Below are positions 9,300 to 18,011 of a stretch of DNA of 64,000 nucleotides, piece by piece; position 1 is the first letter of the stretch, and each line of letters begins with the position of its first letter. The position numbers and the translations under genes are program-made. Source of the stretch: Candidatus Symbiobacter mobilis CR. GTDB taxonomy: Bacteria > Pseudomonadota > Gammaproteobacteria > Burkholderiales > Burkholderiaceae_C. The stretch lies in contig NC_022576.1 in NCBI RefSeq assembly GCF_000477435.1, positions 1,302,001 through 1,366,000 on the forward strand, in the 5' to 3' direction. The notes beneath the pieces are model-generated. The model had not been told where the DNA came from and searched no databases. It saw nothing but the letters and a program-made list of their open reading frames with translations.

Positions 9300-10142
9300 A
9301 TGAGCGAATCTATCATCAACGAACAAGATTTTGAAAAGTTTCGCGAATATTTTTATCGCAAAACTGGAATCCAGTTCGAGCAGACAAAACGTTATTTCGT
9401 CGATAAACGATTGGAAGAACGCATAGAAGCCACCAATAGTGGGAGCTTCCGAAATTATTTCACAATGCTGCGGTTTGAGGCATCCGGTGAAGAACTTCAG
9501 CATCTGACCAACCTGATGACAGTCAATGAAACCTATTTCTTTCGCGAGGAATACCAGTTTCAATGTTTAGTCAAATCGATTCTTCCAGAATTGACAAAGA
9601 GTAAAAGAGATAGGAAGCCGATACGTGTCTGGGTCATTCCATCTTCTTCAGGCGAGGAATCCTATTCGATTGCGATATATCTTCTTGAATATTGGAACGA
9701 GATCGATATATGGGATATCGAGATCATCTCATCCGATATTGATACCAAGATTCTTCGCATGGCACGGGAAGGCGTGTATTCGCAGCGTTCTGTACAACAT
9801 TTGCCAACAAAAATTCTGAATAAGTATTTCACAGCAAAATCAAGCGAATATCAAATTTGTGAAAGTTTGCGCCAAGCTGTGGAATTCACCCGAGTCAATT
9901 TATCTGATCGCGCCGATACCAGAGCATACCGGGATTTTGACGTCATCTTTTGCAGAAATCTGTTAATATATTTTGATGATGTTTCACGCAAAGCAGCAGC
10001 AGAGACATTTTATGATGCCATAAAACCAGGTGGTTTTGTTTGTTTGGGACATTCCGAATCCATGAGTCGTGTTTCTTCTCTTTACAAAGTTCGGAAATTT
10101 CCCGAAGCTATCGTATATCAAAAACCTTTGGAGGCACGATGA
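9300..10142 (+). CDS. cheR: Chemotaxis protein methyltransferase
   Basis: Transfers methyl groups from S-adenosylmethionine to receptor glutamates. The 280-residue protein has the N-terminal helical CheR domain (FEKFREYFYRKTGIQF; TVNETYFFREE) and the SAM-binding domain (VWVIPSSSGEESYSIAI; DVIFCRNLLIYFD). The SAM motif reads PSSSGEE where many CheRs have A-S-T/C-G-E-E. Local GC is very low: the 60 bases from 9661 count to about 37%. Its stop overlaps the next ATG (ATGA). Confidence 0.93.
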   Translation: MSESIINEQDFEKFREYFYRKTGIQFEQTKRYFVDKRLEERIEATNSGSFRNYFTMLRFEASGEELQHLTNLMTVNETYFFREEYQFQCLVKSILPELTKSKRDRKPIRVWVIPSSSGEESYSIAIYLLEYWNEIDIWDIEIISSDIDTKILRMAREGVYSQRSVQHLPTKILNKYFTAKSSEYQICESLRQAVEFTRVNLSDRADTRAYRDFDVIFCRNLLIYFDDVSRKAAAETFYDAIKPGGFVCLGHSESMSRVSSLYKVRKFPEAIVYQKPLEAR

Positions 10143-10507
10143 AACGCATCTTGATCATCGACGATGCGGCAACGGTACGCATGTATCACCGTAACATTCT
10201 AGAGGCAGCAGGCTACATTGTCGAGGAAGCAATGAATGGCATTGAAGCTTTGGAGAAAGCACTACAGAATCCATTTCAATTGTACATAGTCGACATCAAT
10301 ATGCCGAAGTTGGATGGTTACGGATTTTTGCGTGAATTACGTTCACAAGATATCGATCAGGCGCCAGCGATTATGATTTCAACGGAAGCGGAAGCCCGTG
10401 ATCGTACAGTTGCTTTTGCCTCGGGCGCCAATGCGTTTTTGGTCAAACCTGTCAAACCAGATCAATTACTGGTCAACGTCAAGCTGCTGATTGAAGGGGT
10501 GGCATGA
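10139..10507 (+). CDS. CheY-like single-domain response regulator (first)
   Basis: A 122-residue receiver with acidic pocket D8/D9, phospho-acceptor D52 (YIVDINMPKLDGYG), and the switch threonine replaced by serine in MISTEAEARD. The lysine in LVKPVKPDQ completes the active site. The start is fixed by the ATGA overlap with cheR, and it overlaps cheA by ATGA as well, so all three are translationally coupled. Whether it acts on the flagellar motor or as a phosphate sink cannot be told. Confidence 0.9.
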   Translation: MKRILIIDDAATVRMYHRNILEAAGYIVEEAMNGIEALEKALQNPFQLYIVDINMPKLDGYGFLRELRSQDIDQAPAIMISTEAEARDRTVAFASGANAFLVKPVKPDQLLVNVKLLIEGVA

Positions 10508-13236
10508 ATCCACTGATTGAACAATTTCTCTCAGAATCGCGAGAATGCTTGCAGGGCATTGGCGCACGCCTGATGCAACTGGAAAATGCGCCGGAAGACT
10601 CCACCTTGATGGTGTCATTATTCCGATTGGTGCATACCCTCAAGGGCAACTGCGGATTATTCGAGTACCCGGAAATGACGCGGGTACTCCATGCAGGCGA
10701 AGACCTCATGGATCAGGTTCGGCGGGGCCAGGTGGCGTATACCAAAGATCTGGCTGATCGATTACTGGATGCCATGGATTTCGTCGGGATGCTGTGCGAT
10801 GAGATCGAGTCTTCTGGAAGTGTTGGTGCAGGTCATGCAGCAGATTCGGTTCGCTTGGCGGAATCATTGCGGGAATTGCTCTGTAATGCAGAAGTCACTT
10901 CTCCAGAATCACCCGTTGCCACAGCGCCCAACAATCCTGCAACACGGAACGGTTCTGCGAAGAGTCACAAAAAACTATTGCATCTCGATCAAATACCCGA
11001 AGCGGTACGAATGCAAGCCTATCGTAGTGCGCAAGCAGGCGCCAATGTGCATTGGATTGATTACTCGCCTGCAGAAGATTGTTTTTTTCATGGCGACGAT
11101 CCTTTTCACCAAGCACGCAATACGCCTGGTACGCTATGGGGATGTATTTCTGCACAAAAGGAATGGCCCAAACTGGCCGAGATGGATCCATACCAATGCT
11201 TGCTAAATTTTCATCTGCTGACCATTGCCTCGCGTGAAGAATTGGATGAATACTACCGCTATGTTGCAGATCAAATCCACTTGACGCCTGTGACACCGTT
11301 GTTGCTGGTGATACCACAAGGTGATCCGAATGGTGGGCCGGTGTACGACGATTTTGTATTTGATGCGCTTCGTCTTCTGGACGAAGGAAAAATGGAAGGG
11401 TTGGCACGCGCAGTTCGCACCCTGTTGGAAATTTCTGGGCCAGATTTGTGGCTTTCTTCTGCCTTGCGATGGCTGCTGCTCGTCATGGAATTCGAGCCGA
11501 CGAATACCCAGGCTTTACGGACCATTATCCAATCGATTCATACCTTGAACCCTCCGCAGTGGAATGACATTCCCCCTGCTCCACAACAAAATCATGCCGA
11601 TGCCCATGCCGATAGTCCCCAGCCCGCAGGTCTATTGACTGCAGAAGAAGCCGTTGCGATGGCGGAATTGGTTGAGGTACAGCGAAAAATACTATCTCTT
11701 CCCATAGAAGAAAATTGGCAACTGGGTCGAATCAAGTCGGTAGGTACAACCATTGCAGGTTTTCTGCGAACGCTGCATTTGTTGGAAGTACTGCCCAGCT
11801 TGGAAGTGGCTGTGGCCACGGCCATCAATGAAGCTTCTTCTGCGCCTTTGTTGACTTGGTTGGATAGCAGTGATTGGGTTTCCAAGCTATCCAGCCTTGT
11901 CCAAGAGCCAAATACTGAGAATAAAGCGGATCCGGTTATTCCGGCTATGGATTCGATAGAAACATTGGCTTTCTCGGATAGTACTGCTCCGGCTTCTACC
12001 TCCACAGCAGCATTGGGAACCAAATCCAAATTCGGTCGCCGCGCCGAAGACGCATGGAGTGATCCAAAAAGTTTGCGGGTAGATCAAATCAAAATTGACC
12101 GCCTGATGAATTTGATTGGTGAAATGGTAGTTTCAAAGAATGCTTTGCCGTACTTGGCAAGTCGAGCCGAAACTGTATTTGGCGTTCGTGATCTGGCGCG
12201 TGAAATCAAAGCTCAATATGCTGTGATCAACCGGATAGCCGAAGAGATGCAAGACGCCATTATGCAAGTCCGCATGATGCCCGTGTCATTTGTATTTCAA
12301 CGTTTTCCGCGCCTCGTTCGCGACATTTCCAGAAAACTGAATAAAGAAGTCAATCTTGTTGTGGAAGGCGAAACAACGGAGGCAGACAAAAACATTATTG
12401 AGTCGCTGAGTGATCCACTTATACATATTATCCGAAATAGTCTCGACCATGGCTTCGAGCAACCGGACGTTCGACGCGCCGCAGGCAAGCCTGCGGCTGG
12501 GACGTTGACTATCCGTGCAAGTCAGGATTCGGATCATGTGGTCATTGAAATACAAGACGATGGCAACGGGATCGATCCGCAGATCATCAAGCGCAAAGCT
12601 TATGAAAAAGGCATTATTGATGAAGAAGCGTTGGATCGTCTTAGCGACCAAGATGCTATCAATCTTGTTTTTGCATCGGGTTTTTCGACGGCAACAGTCG
12701 TTTCAGACTTGTCCGGCCGAGGCGTTGGAATGGATGTTGTAAAGTCTGCCATCGAGAAAGTGAACGGCACAGTAATTCTGGAAAGTGAAAAAGGCCAAGG
12801 CACTCGCCTTCGCTTGTCTCTTCCTCTTTCCATGGCTGTGACCAATGTAATGATTATTGAATCCGATAGACAAGTTTTCGGTATCCCCATGGATACCGTG
12901 GTGGAAACAGTTCGCGTGCCACGCAGTGCGATATATACAATCAAAAATAATCTGGCGACAGTATTGAGGGGAAGAATCGTACCTTTGAAGTCGCTCAACA
13001 CTTTATTAGGATTGACGGCAGCACCAATCACCAATGCAGACGACGAGTTGGCTGTGCTGGTAATCCGGCACAATAAAGAGTCAGTGGGGCTTCTCGTTGA
13101 TGATTTCCGCGAAACGGTAGACATCATCCTCAAGCCTATGACTGGTGTGTTGTCTGGACTATCAGCATACTCTGGATCGGCATTGATGGGTGATGGGTCA
13201 GTTTTGATGGTATTGAACGTCAAGGAGATTTTTTGA
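10504..13236 (+). CDS. cheA: Chemotaxis histidine kinase CheA with large unusual middle region
   Basis: A 910-residue kinase. The N-terminal HPt domain carries the phospho-histidine at H44 (LVHTLKGNCG). Dimerisation (DQIKIDRLMNLIGEMVVSKN, about 528-550), the GHKL ATPase (NSLDHGFE, DDGNGID, GRGVGMDVV) and a C-terminal CheW-like domain follow. Residues about 150-500 hold a large segment unlike the usual small P2 domain (for example WIDYSPAEDCFFHGDDPF), probably the docking site for the locus's own CheY/CheB. It phosphorylates CheY and CheB and is coupled by ATGA to the upstream cheY. Confidence 0.93.
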   Translation: MNPLIEQFLSESRECLQGIGARLMQLENAPEDSTLMVSLFRLVHTLKGNCGLFEYPEMTRVLHAGEDLMDQVRRGQVAYTKDLADRLLDAMDFVGMLCDEIESSGSVGAGHAADSVRLAESLRELLCNAEVTSPESPVATAPNNPATRNGSAKSHKKLLHLDQIPEAVRMQAYRSAQAGANVHWIDYSPAEDCFFHGDDPFHQARNTPGTLWGCISAQKEWPKLAEMDPYQCLLNFHLLTIASREELDEYYRYVADQIHLTPVTPLLLVIPQGDPNGGPVYDDFVFDALRLLDEGKMEGLARAVRTLLEISGPDLWLSSALRWLLLVMEFEPTNTQALRTIIQSIHTLNPPQWNDIPPAPQQNHADAHADSPQPAGLLTAEEAVAMAELVEVQRKILSLPIEENWQLGRIKSVGTTIAGFLRTLHLLEVLPSLEVAVATAINEASSAPLLTWLDSSDWVSKLSSLVQEPNTENKADPVIPAMDSIETLAFSDSTAPASTSTAALGTKSKFGRRAEDAWSDPKSLRVDQIKIDRLMNLIGEMVVSKNALPYLASRAETVFGVRDLAREIKAQYAVINRIAEEMQDAIMQVRMMPVSFVFQRFPRLVRDISRKLNKEVNLVVEGETTEADKNIIESLSDPLIHIIRNSLDHGFEQPDVRRAAGKPAAGTLTIRASQDSDHVVIEIQDDGNGIDPQIIKRKAYEKGIIDEEALDRLSDQDAINLVFASGFSTATVVSDLSGRGVGMDVVKSAIEKVNGTVILESEKGQGTRLRLSLPLSMAVTNVMIIESDRQVFGIPMDTVVETVRVPRSAIYTIKNNLATVLRGRIVPLKSLNTLLGLTAAPITNADDELAVLVIRHNKESVGLLVDDFRETVDIILKPMTGVLSGLSAYSGSALMGDGSVLMVLNVKEIF

Positions 13237-13478
13237 TGGCCATCGAGTACAAAAAAAACCAGGCACTGTTCCAAGACTTTGTCAGCGTCGAAGATGCTGA
13301 AACCTTGCTGGAATGGCTACTCAAAAAGTCCACAGCGCGTGTGGATATGTCAGCATGCACCCATCTTCATCCGGCGAATCTGCAAGTGTTGATGGTCGCA
13401 AAACCTGTCATCAGCGCGTGGCCCACAGATCAAGTATTGGCAACGTGGATCAAGTCCGTACTTCCAGCAAAGTCTTGA
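13236..13478 (+). CDS. 80-residue STAS-like protein after CheA
   Basis: A small protein whose stretch RVDMSACTHLHPANLQVLMV resembles the core strand-helix of STAS domains, although the domain is shorter than usual. Its ATG overlaps the cheA stop (TGATG) with AAGGAG just upstream, so it is translationally coupled to CheA. An upstream TTG at 13233 is less likely as start. A role linking CheA to STAS-type stressosome partners is only an inference from location. Confidence 0.65.
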   Translation: MAIEYKKNQALFQDFVSVEDAETLLEWLLKKSTARVDMSACTHLHPANLQVLMVAKPVISAWPTDQVLATWIKSVLPAKS

Positions 13479-13530
13479 CAATATTTTTGATCGAACCTAT
13501 AGCATATAAATTTATTTTTGGAGAAGCAAC

Positions 13531-13905
13531 GTGGCGAAAACAATCATGATTGTCGATGACTCTGCAACCATGTCCATGAGCGTCAAGGTCAATCTGGAAA
13601 TTGCCGGTTTCAAGGTGGAAACGGCACCGGATGGCGTCAAAGCACTGGCCAAACTCAAAGCCGGCCTAAAACCCGACTTGATCATTACAGACATTAATAT
13701 GCCGAACATGGACGGATTAGAACTGATCAAAAATATCCGTAGTCTGCCTGGCTTTCGGTTTACACCGATTCTTACCCTCACCACGGAGAGCTTGTCGTCC
13801 AAGCGCGATGAAGGGAAAAAATTGGGCGCCACCGGTTGGCTGGTCAAGCCTGTAGGCGGCGCCGACTTATTGAAAGTCATCAAACAAGTACTCCCTGGAT
13901 CCTAA
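13531..13905 (+). CDS. CheY-like single-domain response regulator (second)
   Basis: A 124-residue receiver with D9/D10, phospho-acceptor D54 (IITDINMPNMDG), switch Thr in LTLTTES and Lys in LVKPVGG. It starts at GTG 13531 behind GGAG. It is closer to canonical CheY than the receiver at 10139, so it may be the one that acts on the flagellar motor. It sits between the STAS-like gene and a membrane receptor. Confidence 0.9.
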   Translation: MAKTIMIVDDSATMSMSVKVNLEIAGFKVETAPDGVKALAKLKAGLKPDLIITDINMPNMDGLELIKNIRSLPGFRFTPILTLTTESLSSKRDEGKKLGATGWLVKPVGGADLLKVIKQVLPGS

Positions 13906-13927
13906 ATGAATGAAAGATAGGTAATTC

Positions 13928-15157
13928 GTGGACTCTCAGAATCTTCCCTTTCCTCGTGTTGGGTTTAAATACAAGTTGATAGGAGCTGCGCTGGGGGCGG
14001 TTGGCATTACCTGCTTGATCAGCACATTTTGTTCTACCTGGCTACACGTCAACATACTCCAACCAGCAAATTTGACTTATGCGCATGAAATCACGATCAC
14101 TGTCGTGCTCTCCATGCTGACATTTATCCCATTGACGGCACTGATTGCATGGCCATTTGCCAGCAAGGAGCTGGCTGTGCTATGGCAATTCATGAATGGT
14201 GTCGCCAAAGACACCAAGCAGGTTATCGACACGCACATACGTGTTGATGAGGCTATCGATGAGCAACTCAAGGTGGTCGTTGCAGACACTGACTCCGCAG
14301 CCATGACATTGATTCATCACGTAAAAAAACTCAATCATACTGCAACCCAATTGGTCAAGTACCTAGGAAGCTCTAATCTTTCAGCTCAGAACATGGATGA
14401 TGAAATCGATGCCAGCGTTGCATCGATTCATAAAATTAGCGATTTCGTCAACCAACTTCCAAAAATGATTCGGGAAGATGTTATTGGCATCCAAAAAACA
14501 GCCATCAAAGAGATTGGTTCCCTGGGATCTTTTATCAAGATTATTAAAGAAATCAGTTTGCAAACCAATCTATTAGCGCTCAATGCTGCCATCGAAGCCG
14601 CACATGCTGGAGAATCAGGGCGTGGTTTTGCAGTAGTTGCCGGGGAGGTTCGCAAGCTGTCTATCCGTGCGGCCGAGGCCGCTTCCATGATAGAAAATGG
14701 TCTGAATGGAGCAAAGCGCTCCCTACAGGAAGGTTTGGGGGAAAGCCCTATAGAGCAACAAATTCTTGATGCTAGTACAGTTGTTTCGTCGATTCGTCGA
14801 TTGCAGGAAGTCTATGAAGATATTCGACAATATTATAAAACGCTATTTATGGTTGTGACGGACCACAACAACAATTTGTCCAAGGAAATTGCCGAGATGC
14901 TTGGGCAAATTCAATTTCAGGACATTATGCGTCAGCGCATCGAGCGTGCAACCGAAGCGATTAACAAACGCAATCAAGTACTTGTTGAATTGTCACAGAA
15001 CCTGGTGCATTCCCCTTCCGATCTGGGTGAGTTACCGTCGAAGATGCAGGAAGTTCTCGAAGAATATCTTGCACAGGAAAGATGTCATGCACCGGTTGAT
15101 GAGTCAGGGGCAGGCGATGGCGATGGCGATGGCTTACCCAAGATTCAATTATTTTAA
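13928..15157 (+). CDS. Membrane-anchored methyl-accepting chemotaxis receptor
   Basis: A 409-residue receptor with two hydrophobic segments near the N-terminus (about 16-38 and 54-75) separated by only about 15 residues, so it has almost no periplasmic sensing domain. The cytoplasmic part has a signalling tip [18 protein letters not shown] (about 210-228) followed by [15 protein letters not shown]. The C-terminal part ([18 protein letters not shown]) is longer than a minimal receptor. GTG start at 13928. It may tether the array to the membrane or sense membrane state. Confidence 0.85.
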   Translation: MDSQNLPFPRVGFKYKLIGAALGAVGITCLISTFCSTWLHVNILQPANLTYAHEITITVVLSMLTFIPLTALIAWPFASKELAVLWQFMNGVAKDTKQVIDTHIRVDEAIDEQLKVVVADTDSAAMTLIHHVKKLNHTATQLVKYLGSSNLSAQNMDDEIDASVASIHKISDFVNQLPKMIREDVIGIQKTAIKEIGSLGSFIKIIKEISLQTNLLALNAAIEAAHAGESGRGFAVVAGEVRKLSIRAAEAASMIENGLNGAKRSLQEGLGESPIEQQILDASTVVSSIRRLQEVYEDIRQYYKTLFMVVTDHNNNLSKEIAEMLGQIQFQDIMRQRIERATEAINKRNQVLVELSQNLVHSPSDLGELPSKMQEVLEEYLAQERCHAPVDESGAGDGDGDGLPKIQLF

Positions 15158-15178
15158 AACCTGTTATCTGGAGGGATG

Positions 15179-16054
15179 ATGGCAACGAAACTATTAGAAC
15201 CTATAGATCGGATGTTGACAAAACACCGTTCTGCTGTTCATGATGTATGGATAAACGAGCTGCTAACGATATGGAGCCAACATTACCAAAATGACCTGGA
15301 GGAAAGTGATTTGCGTATGCATGCAAATCGTTTGCTCAGTGAGTTGACTACGCTGTTTGGTGAACACTCCGGGGATGGTTCTCCACGGGTTGGCTCAGGT
15401 AGCGCTGTGGCTACCACTGTTCGGGAAATGAGTGTGCATCGCACTAAGACTGGTTTCAAGCCTACCGACACTGCGAAATTTGTGTTGATCTTGAAACGTG
15501 TGATGATGAATCATTTGGTACAAGATTCAGGGCAGACACCGACGCAGCTTGCTGCTTGTCTGACGGCGCTCAATGATGTTCTCGATCATCTTTCGTTGTT
15601 AATACTAGATTCTTATGTCGATACCCGAGAAAAAATCATCACGCAACAAAGCGCCTCCCTCTTGGAGTTATCCACCCCCATTATTAGATTATGGGATCAG
15701 ATTTTGATGCTTCCACTGGTTGGCGTCATTGACACATTGCGTGCGAGACAATTTACAGAACGACTTCTTGAAGCTATCGCGCATTATGAAGCCACTGTAA
15801 CGATCATTGACATTACAGGTGTGCCAGTTGTCGATACCAGCGTCGCTCGCCACATCATGAAAACGGTCGATGCAGCGCAACTACTGGGTAGCCGCATCAT
15901 TATGACCGGTATTAGCCCGGCTAGTGCATTGACGCTGATCAAACTTGGTATCAGTTTCGAGGGAATGATTACCCGAGCAACATTGCGTGCTGGAGTTGCC
16001 GAAGCATTGCATTTGATCGGCAGGAGAATCGTCTCCCATACTGGAGCAAGATGA
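15179..16054 (+). CDS. rsbR: RsbR-type stressosome sensor-scaffold protein
   Basis: About 291 residues. An N-terminal helical domain (HRSAVHDVWINELLTIW...) resembles the RsbRD N-terminal domain, and a C-terminal STAS domain (about 160-285) has the RsbR signature: LELSTPIIRLWDQILMLPLV, IDTLRARQ, VVDTSVARH, LLGSRIIMTGISP. The VDT threonine aligns with the phosphorylated T171 of Bacillus RsbRA, from family knowledge. With RsbS it would form the stressosome core that sequesters RsbT. The N-terminus should set the signal; no heme or flavin motif is evident. GGAGG lies 4 bp before the ATG at 15179; an ATG at 15176 also exists. It overlaps rsbS. Confidence 0.9.
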   Translation: MATKLLEPIDRMLTKHRSAVHDVWINELLTIWSQHYQNDLEESDLRMHANRLLSELTTLFGEHSGDGSPRVGSGSAVATTVREMSVHRTKTGFKPTDTAKFVLILKRVMMNHLVQDSGQTPTQLAACLTALNDVLDHLSLLILDSYVDTREKIITQQSASLLELSTPIIRLWDQILMLPLVGVIDTLRARQFTERLLEAIAHYEATVTIIDITGVPVVDTSVARHIMKTVDAAQLLGSRIIMTGISPASALTLIKLGISFEGMITRATLRAGVAEALHLIGRRIVSHTGAR

Positions 16055-16464
16055 TGATCATCCCGATTCTTCGACTCGATAATGTGCTGCTGGCATCGAT
16101 TCAGATTGACCTATCCGATACGGAAGTTTTGCAGTTTCAAACCGATGTCGTGAACAAGATTTCAGAATCTGATACTTTAGGAATTGCTATTGATATTACT
16201 GCTTTAGAAGTTGTAGATTCATTTATGGCGCGCGTCATCAATGAAACTGCGAGTATGTCACGCCTTCTGGGTGCCGAGGTTGTGATTTGTGGAATCAGGC
16301 CCTATGTAGCGATGACTCTCGTCGAAATGGGTCGCGACCTGATTGCTGCGGATTGTGCATTCAACCTAAGTCAGGGCTTGGAAATGCTGAAAAATAAAAT
16401 TCAAGCCCGAGGTGACAAATATCTGGCTTCAGGAGACGATTATGCACAGCCAGATTCCGTCTGA
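16051..16464 (+). CDS. rsbS: RsbS-type stressosome STAS scaffold protein
   Basis: A 137-residue single STAS protein closely matching RsbS: IPILRLDNVLLASIQIDLSD, IDITALEVVDSFMAR and LLGAEVVICGIRPYVAMTLV. Ser57 in VVDSF corresponds to the RsbS serine phosphorylated by RsbT (S59 in Bacillus). It is the binding platform for RsbT in the stressosome. The C-terminal tail (ARGDKYLASGDDYAQPDSV) is somewhat longer than usual. Its start overlaps the rsbR stop and its end overlaps rsbT. Confidence 0.95.
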   Translation: MMIIPILRLDNVLLASIQIDLSDTEVLQFQTDVVNKISESDTLGIAIDITALEVVDSFMARVINETASMSRLLGAEVVICGIRPYVAMTLVEMGRDLIAADCAFNLSQGLEMLKNKIQARGDKYLASGDDYAQPDSV

Positions 16465-16870
16465 GTCCGTGCGAATTTTGTCTCCCCCTGATATCGTCCA
16501 GGCACGCACTACAGCCCGACGTATGGCGGCGGGGATTGGTTTTGGTATTGCAGACCAAATTCGCCTTGCCACAGCGGTATCCGAGTTGACACGCAATGTT
16601 CTCCAGTACGCAGGAATAGGTGTTTGTAGCTTTGAAGATGCGTCGGATGGTACTCAGATCCGCTTGCGCGCCACCGTGGAAGATAATGGGCCGGGTATTC
16701 TGGACATTGGCATGGCAATGAAAGATGGCTTCAGCACCAGCCATGGTCTGGGCGCTGGATTGCCTGGAACCAGGCGGCTCATGGACGTCTTTTACATTGA
16801 GTCAGTGCCTGGACTGACGCGAATCATCATCACGTTGGAGCGCGAACGACTGCTGGAATCGTCAAAGTGA
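16442..16870 (+). CDS. rsbT: RsbT serine/threonine kinase (stressosome switch)
   Basis: A 142-residue GHKL kinase that phosphorylates RsbR and RsbS and, once released, binds an RsbU-like partner. It shows the RsbT signature SPPDIVQARTTARRMAAGIG, the N-box SELTRNVLQYAG, DNGPGI and the G2 box GLGAGLPGTRRLMD. The ATG at 16442 has AGGAG upstream and overlaps the rsbS end by 23 bp. All nucleotide-binding motifs are intact. Confidence 0.94.
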   Translation: MHSQIPSESVRILSPPDIVQARTTARRMAAGIGFGIADQIRLATAVSELTRNVLQYAGIGVCSFEDASDGTQIRLRATVEDNGPGILDIGMAMKDGFSTSHGLGAGLPGTRRLMDVFYIESVPGLTRIIITLERERLLESSK

Positions 16871-17259
16871 GCGATATTCTTTTGCTCATTGAATCCGAAA
16901 GTGATATCGCCCAAGCTGCACGATGCAGCAGGATGTTGGCGGAATCGATCGGTTTCAATCAAGTTGAAAGCTGCTATGTGGCTACTGCTGCGTCGGAGTT
17001 GGCTGCCAATACCTTGTTCCATGGTGGTGGGGGAATGTTTGAGGCCCATGTTCTGATCCCGAAGCCAGGCATCGAGTTGATTAGCTCAGATAATGGCCCT
17101 GGTATTAAAGATTTGAATTTGGCAATGCGTGAAGGATATAGCACTACCGGCAGTCTTGGATGTGGTTTACCGGGTGCTTTGCGCTTGATGGACGAAATGT
17201 TTATTTTGACCCAACTCGGTGAAGGTACATCGGTTTGCGTACGAAAGTGGTGCAAATAA
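16867..17259 (+). CDS. Second RsbT-like GHKL ATPase
   Basis: A 130-residue HATPase of the anti-sigma/RsbT type: N-box ASELAANTLFHGGGG, SDNGPGI, and the G2 box GCGLPGALRLMDE followed by GEGTSV. GTG start at 16867 overlaps the rsbT stop. It is a diverged paralogue of the preceding gene, lacking the N-terminal SPPDIVxAR signature. It could act as a second kinase in the stressosome cascade; comparable extra RsbT-like genes occur in some proteobacterial stressosome modules. Function inferred from position. Confidence 0.82.
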   Translation: MSDILLLIESESDIAQAARCSRMLAESIGFNQVESCYVATAASELAANTLFHGGGGMFEAHVLIPKPGIELISSDNGPGIKDLNLAMREGYSTTGSLGCGLPGALRLMDEMFILTQLGEGTSVCVRKWCK

Positions 17260-17311
17260 AACCGCCAATTACAGCACGGAACAGGGGTTCTTTAGGGGAT
17301 TTTTCTTGGCG

Positions 17312-17932
17312 ATGATCGCTTACGCAACTCTACCCAAAGATGGTGAAACCGATTGTGGTGATCGTTGTGGTTGGTGGACCTCACAACCAGGATACATGCT
17401 TATGGCGGTTGCTGACGGGTTGGGGCATGGTCTAGAAGCTGCCCAGGCTGCTGACTTGGCGATGCGGTGTGTGGGGGCATTGTCGAACGCATCCATGGAA
17501 CATATTTTTTCTGAATGTGATGCCCACTTGCGATCCACACGAGGAGTAGCCATGGCTATTGCCGTGGTTCATCTGGAAAGTGGACTGGCAACGTTGGCTT
17601 CGGTGGGAAATATTCGCATGGTATTGTCTGCTGCATCCAAAGATTATCGATTTGGAGCGGCCCGTGGCATTGTTGGTGGGGGGTATGCACGTTTGTCTAC
17701 AGAGCATATCTCTCTCGTACCTGGTGATGTATTGGCCATTTTTTCAGATGGCCTGAGTGAATTTACCGACTTGCGAACAGCCCTTGCAGCATCGCCTGAC
17801 ATTTCGGACTTGCATACTGCGAATCTATTACGTCTATGGGCTAACCGTAAGGATGACGCCGCTTTGCTGCTGTATCGTCATGCATCGTTGTCCACAGAAA
17901 AACCAACACCGGTTTGCAACCCCACTCTTTAG
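17312..17932 (+). CDS. rsbX: RsbX-type PP2C phosphatase
   Basis: About 206 residues; a PP2C/SpoIIE-type serine phosphatase that resets the stressosome by dephosphorylating RsbR and RsbS. Metal-binding motifs: CGDRCGWW, VADGLGHG, GNIRMVL, FSDGLSEF and RKDDAALLLYR. The start is uncertain: ATG 17312, TTG 17306 (better spaced from AGGGG at 17294), or a longer in-frame start back to 17219. The last codons lie in a short repeat (ACACCGGTTTGCAACCCC) also found at 45239, so the C-terminus may have been replaced by repeat DNA. Confidence 0.88.
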   Translation: MIAYATLPKDGETDCGDRCGWWTSQPGYMLMAVADGLGHGLEAAQAADLAMRCVGALSNASMEHIFSECDAHLRSTRGVAMAIAVVHLESGLATLASVGNIRMVLSAASKDYRFGAARGIVGGGYARLSTEHISLVPGDVLAIFSDGLSEFTDLRTALAASPDISDLHTANLLRLWANRKDDAALLLYRHASLSTEKPTPVCNPTL

Positions 17933-17998
17933 TGGTAGTACGCTATGAAACCAGGAATGCAAAGCGATTTTCGAAAAGCCGCTTCACGACTTTTACAC
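17908..17998 (+). repeat. Two repeat fragments between rsbX and the histidine kinase
   Basis: AACACCGGTTTGCAACCCC (about 17905-17924) recurs at about 45239-45258, where a similar CTT-x-AGTGG/AGCGG tail follows. Directly downstream, TTCGAAAAGCCGCTTCACGA (about 17968-17990) matches the right end of the dispersed intergenic repeat (copies A and B). Confidence 0.55.
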
Positions 17999-18011
17999 TA
18001 ATAAAACTCCC

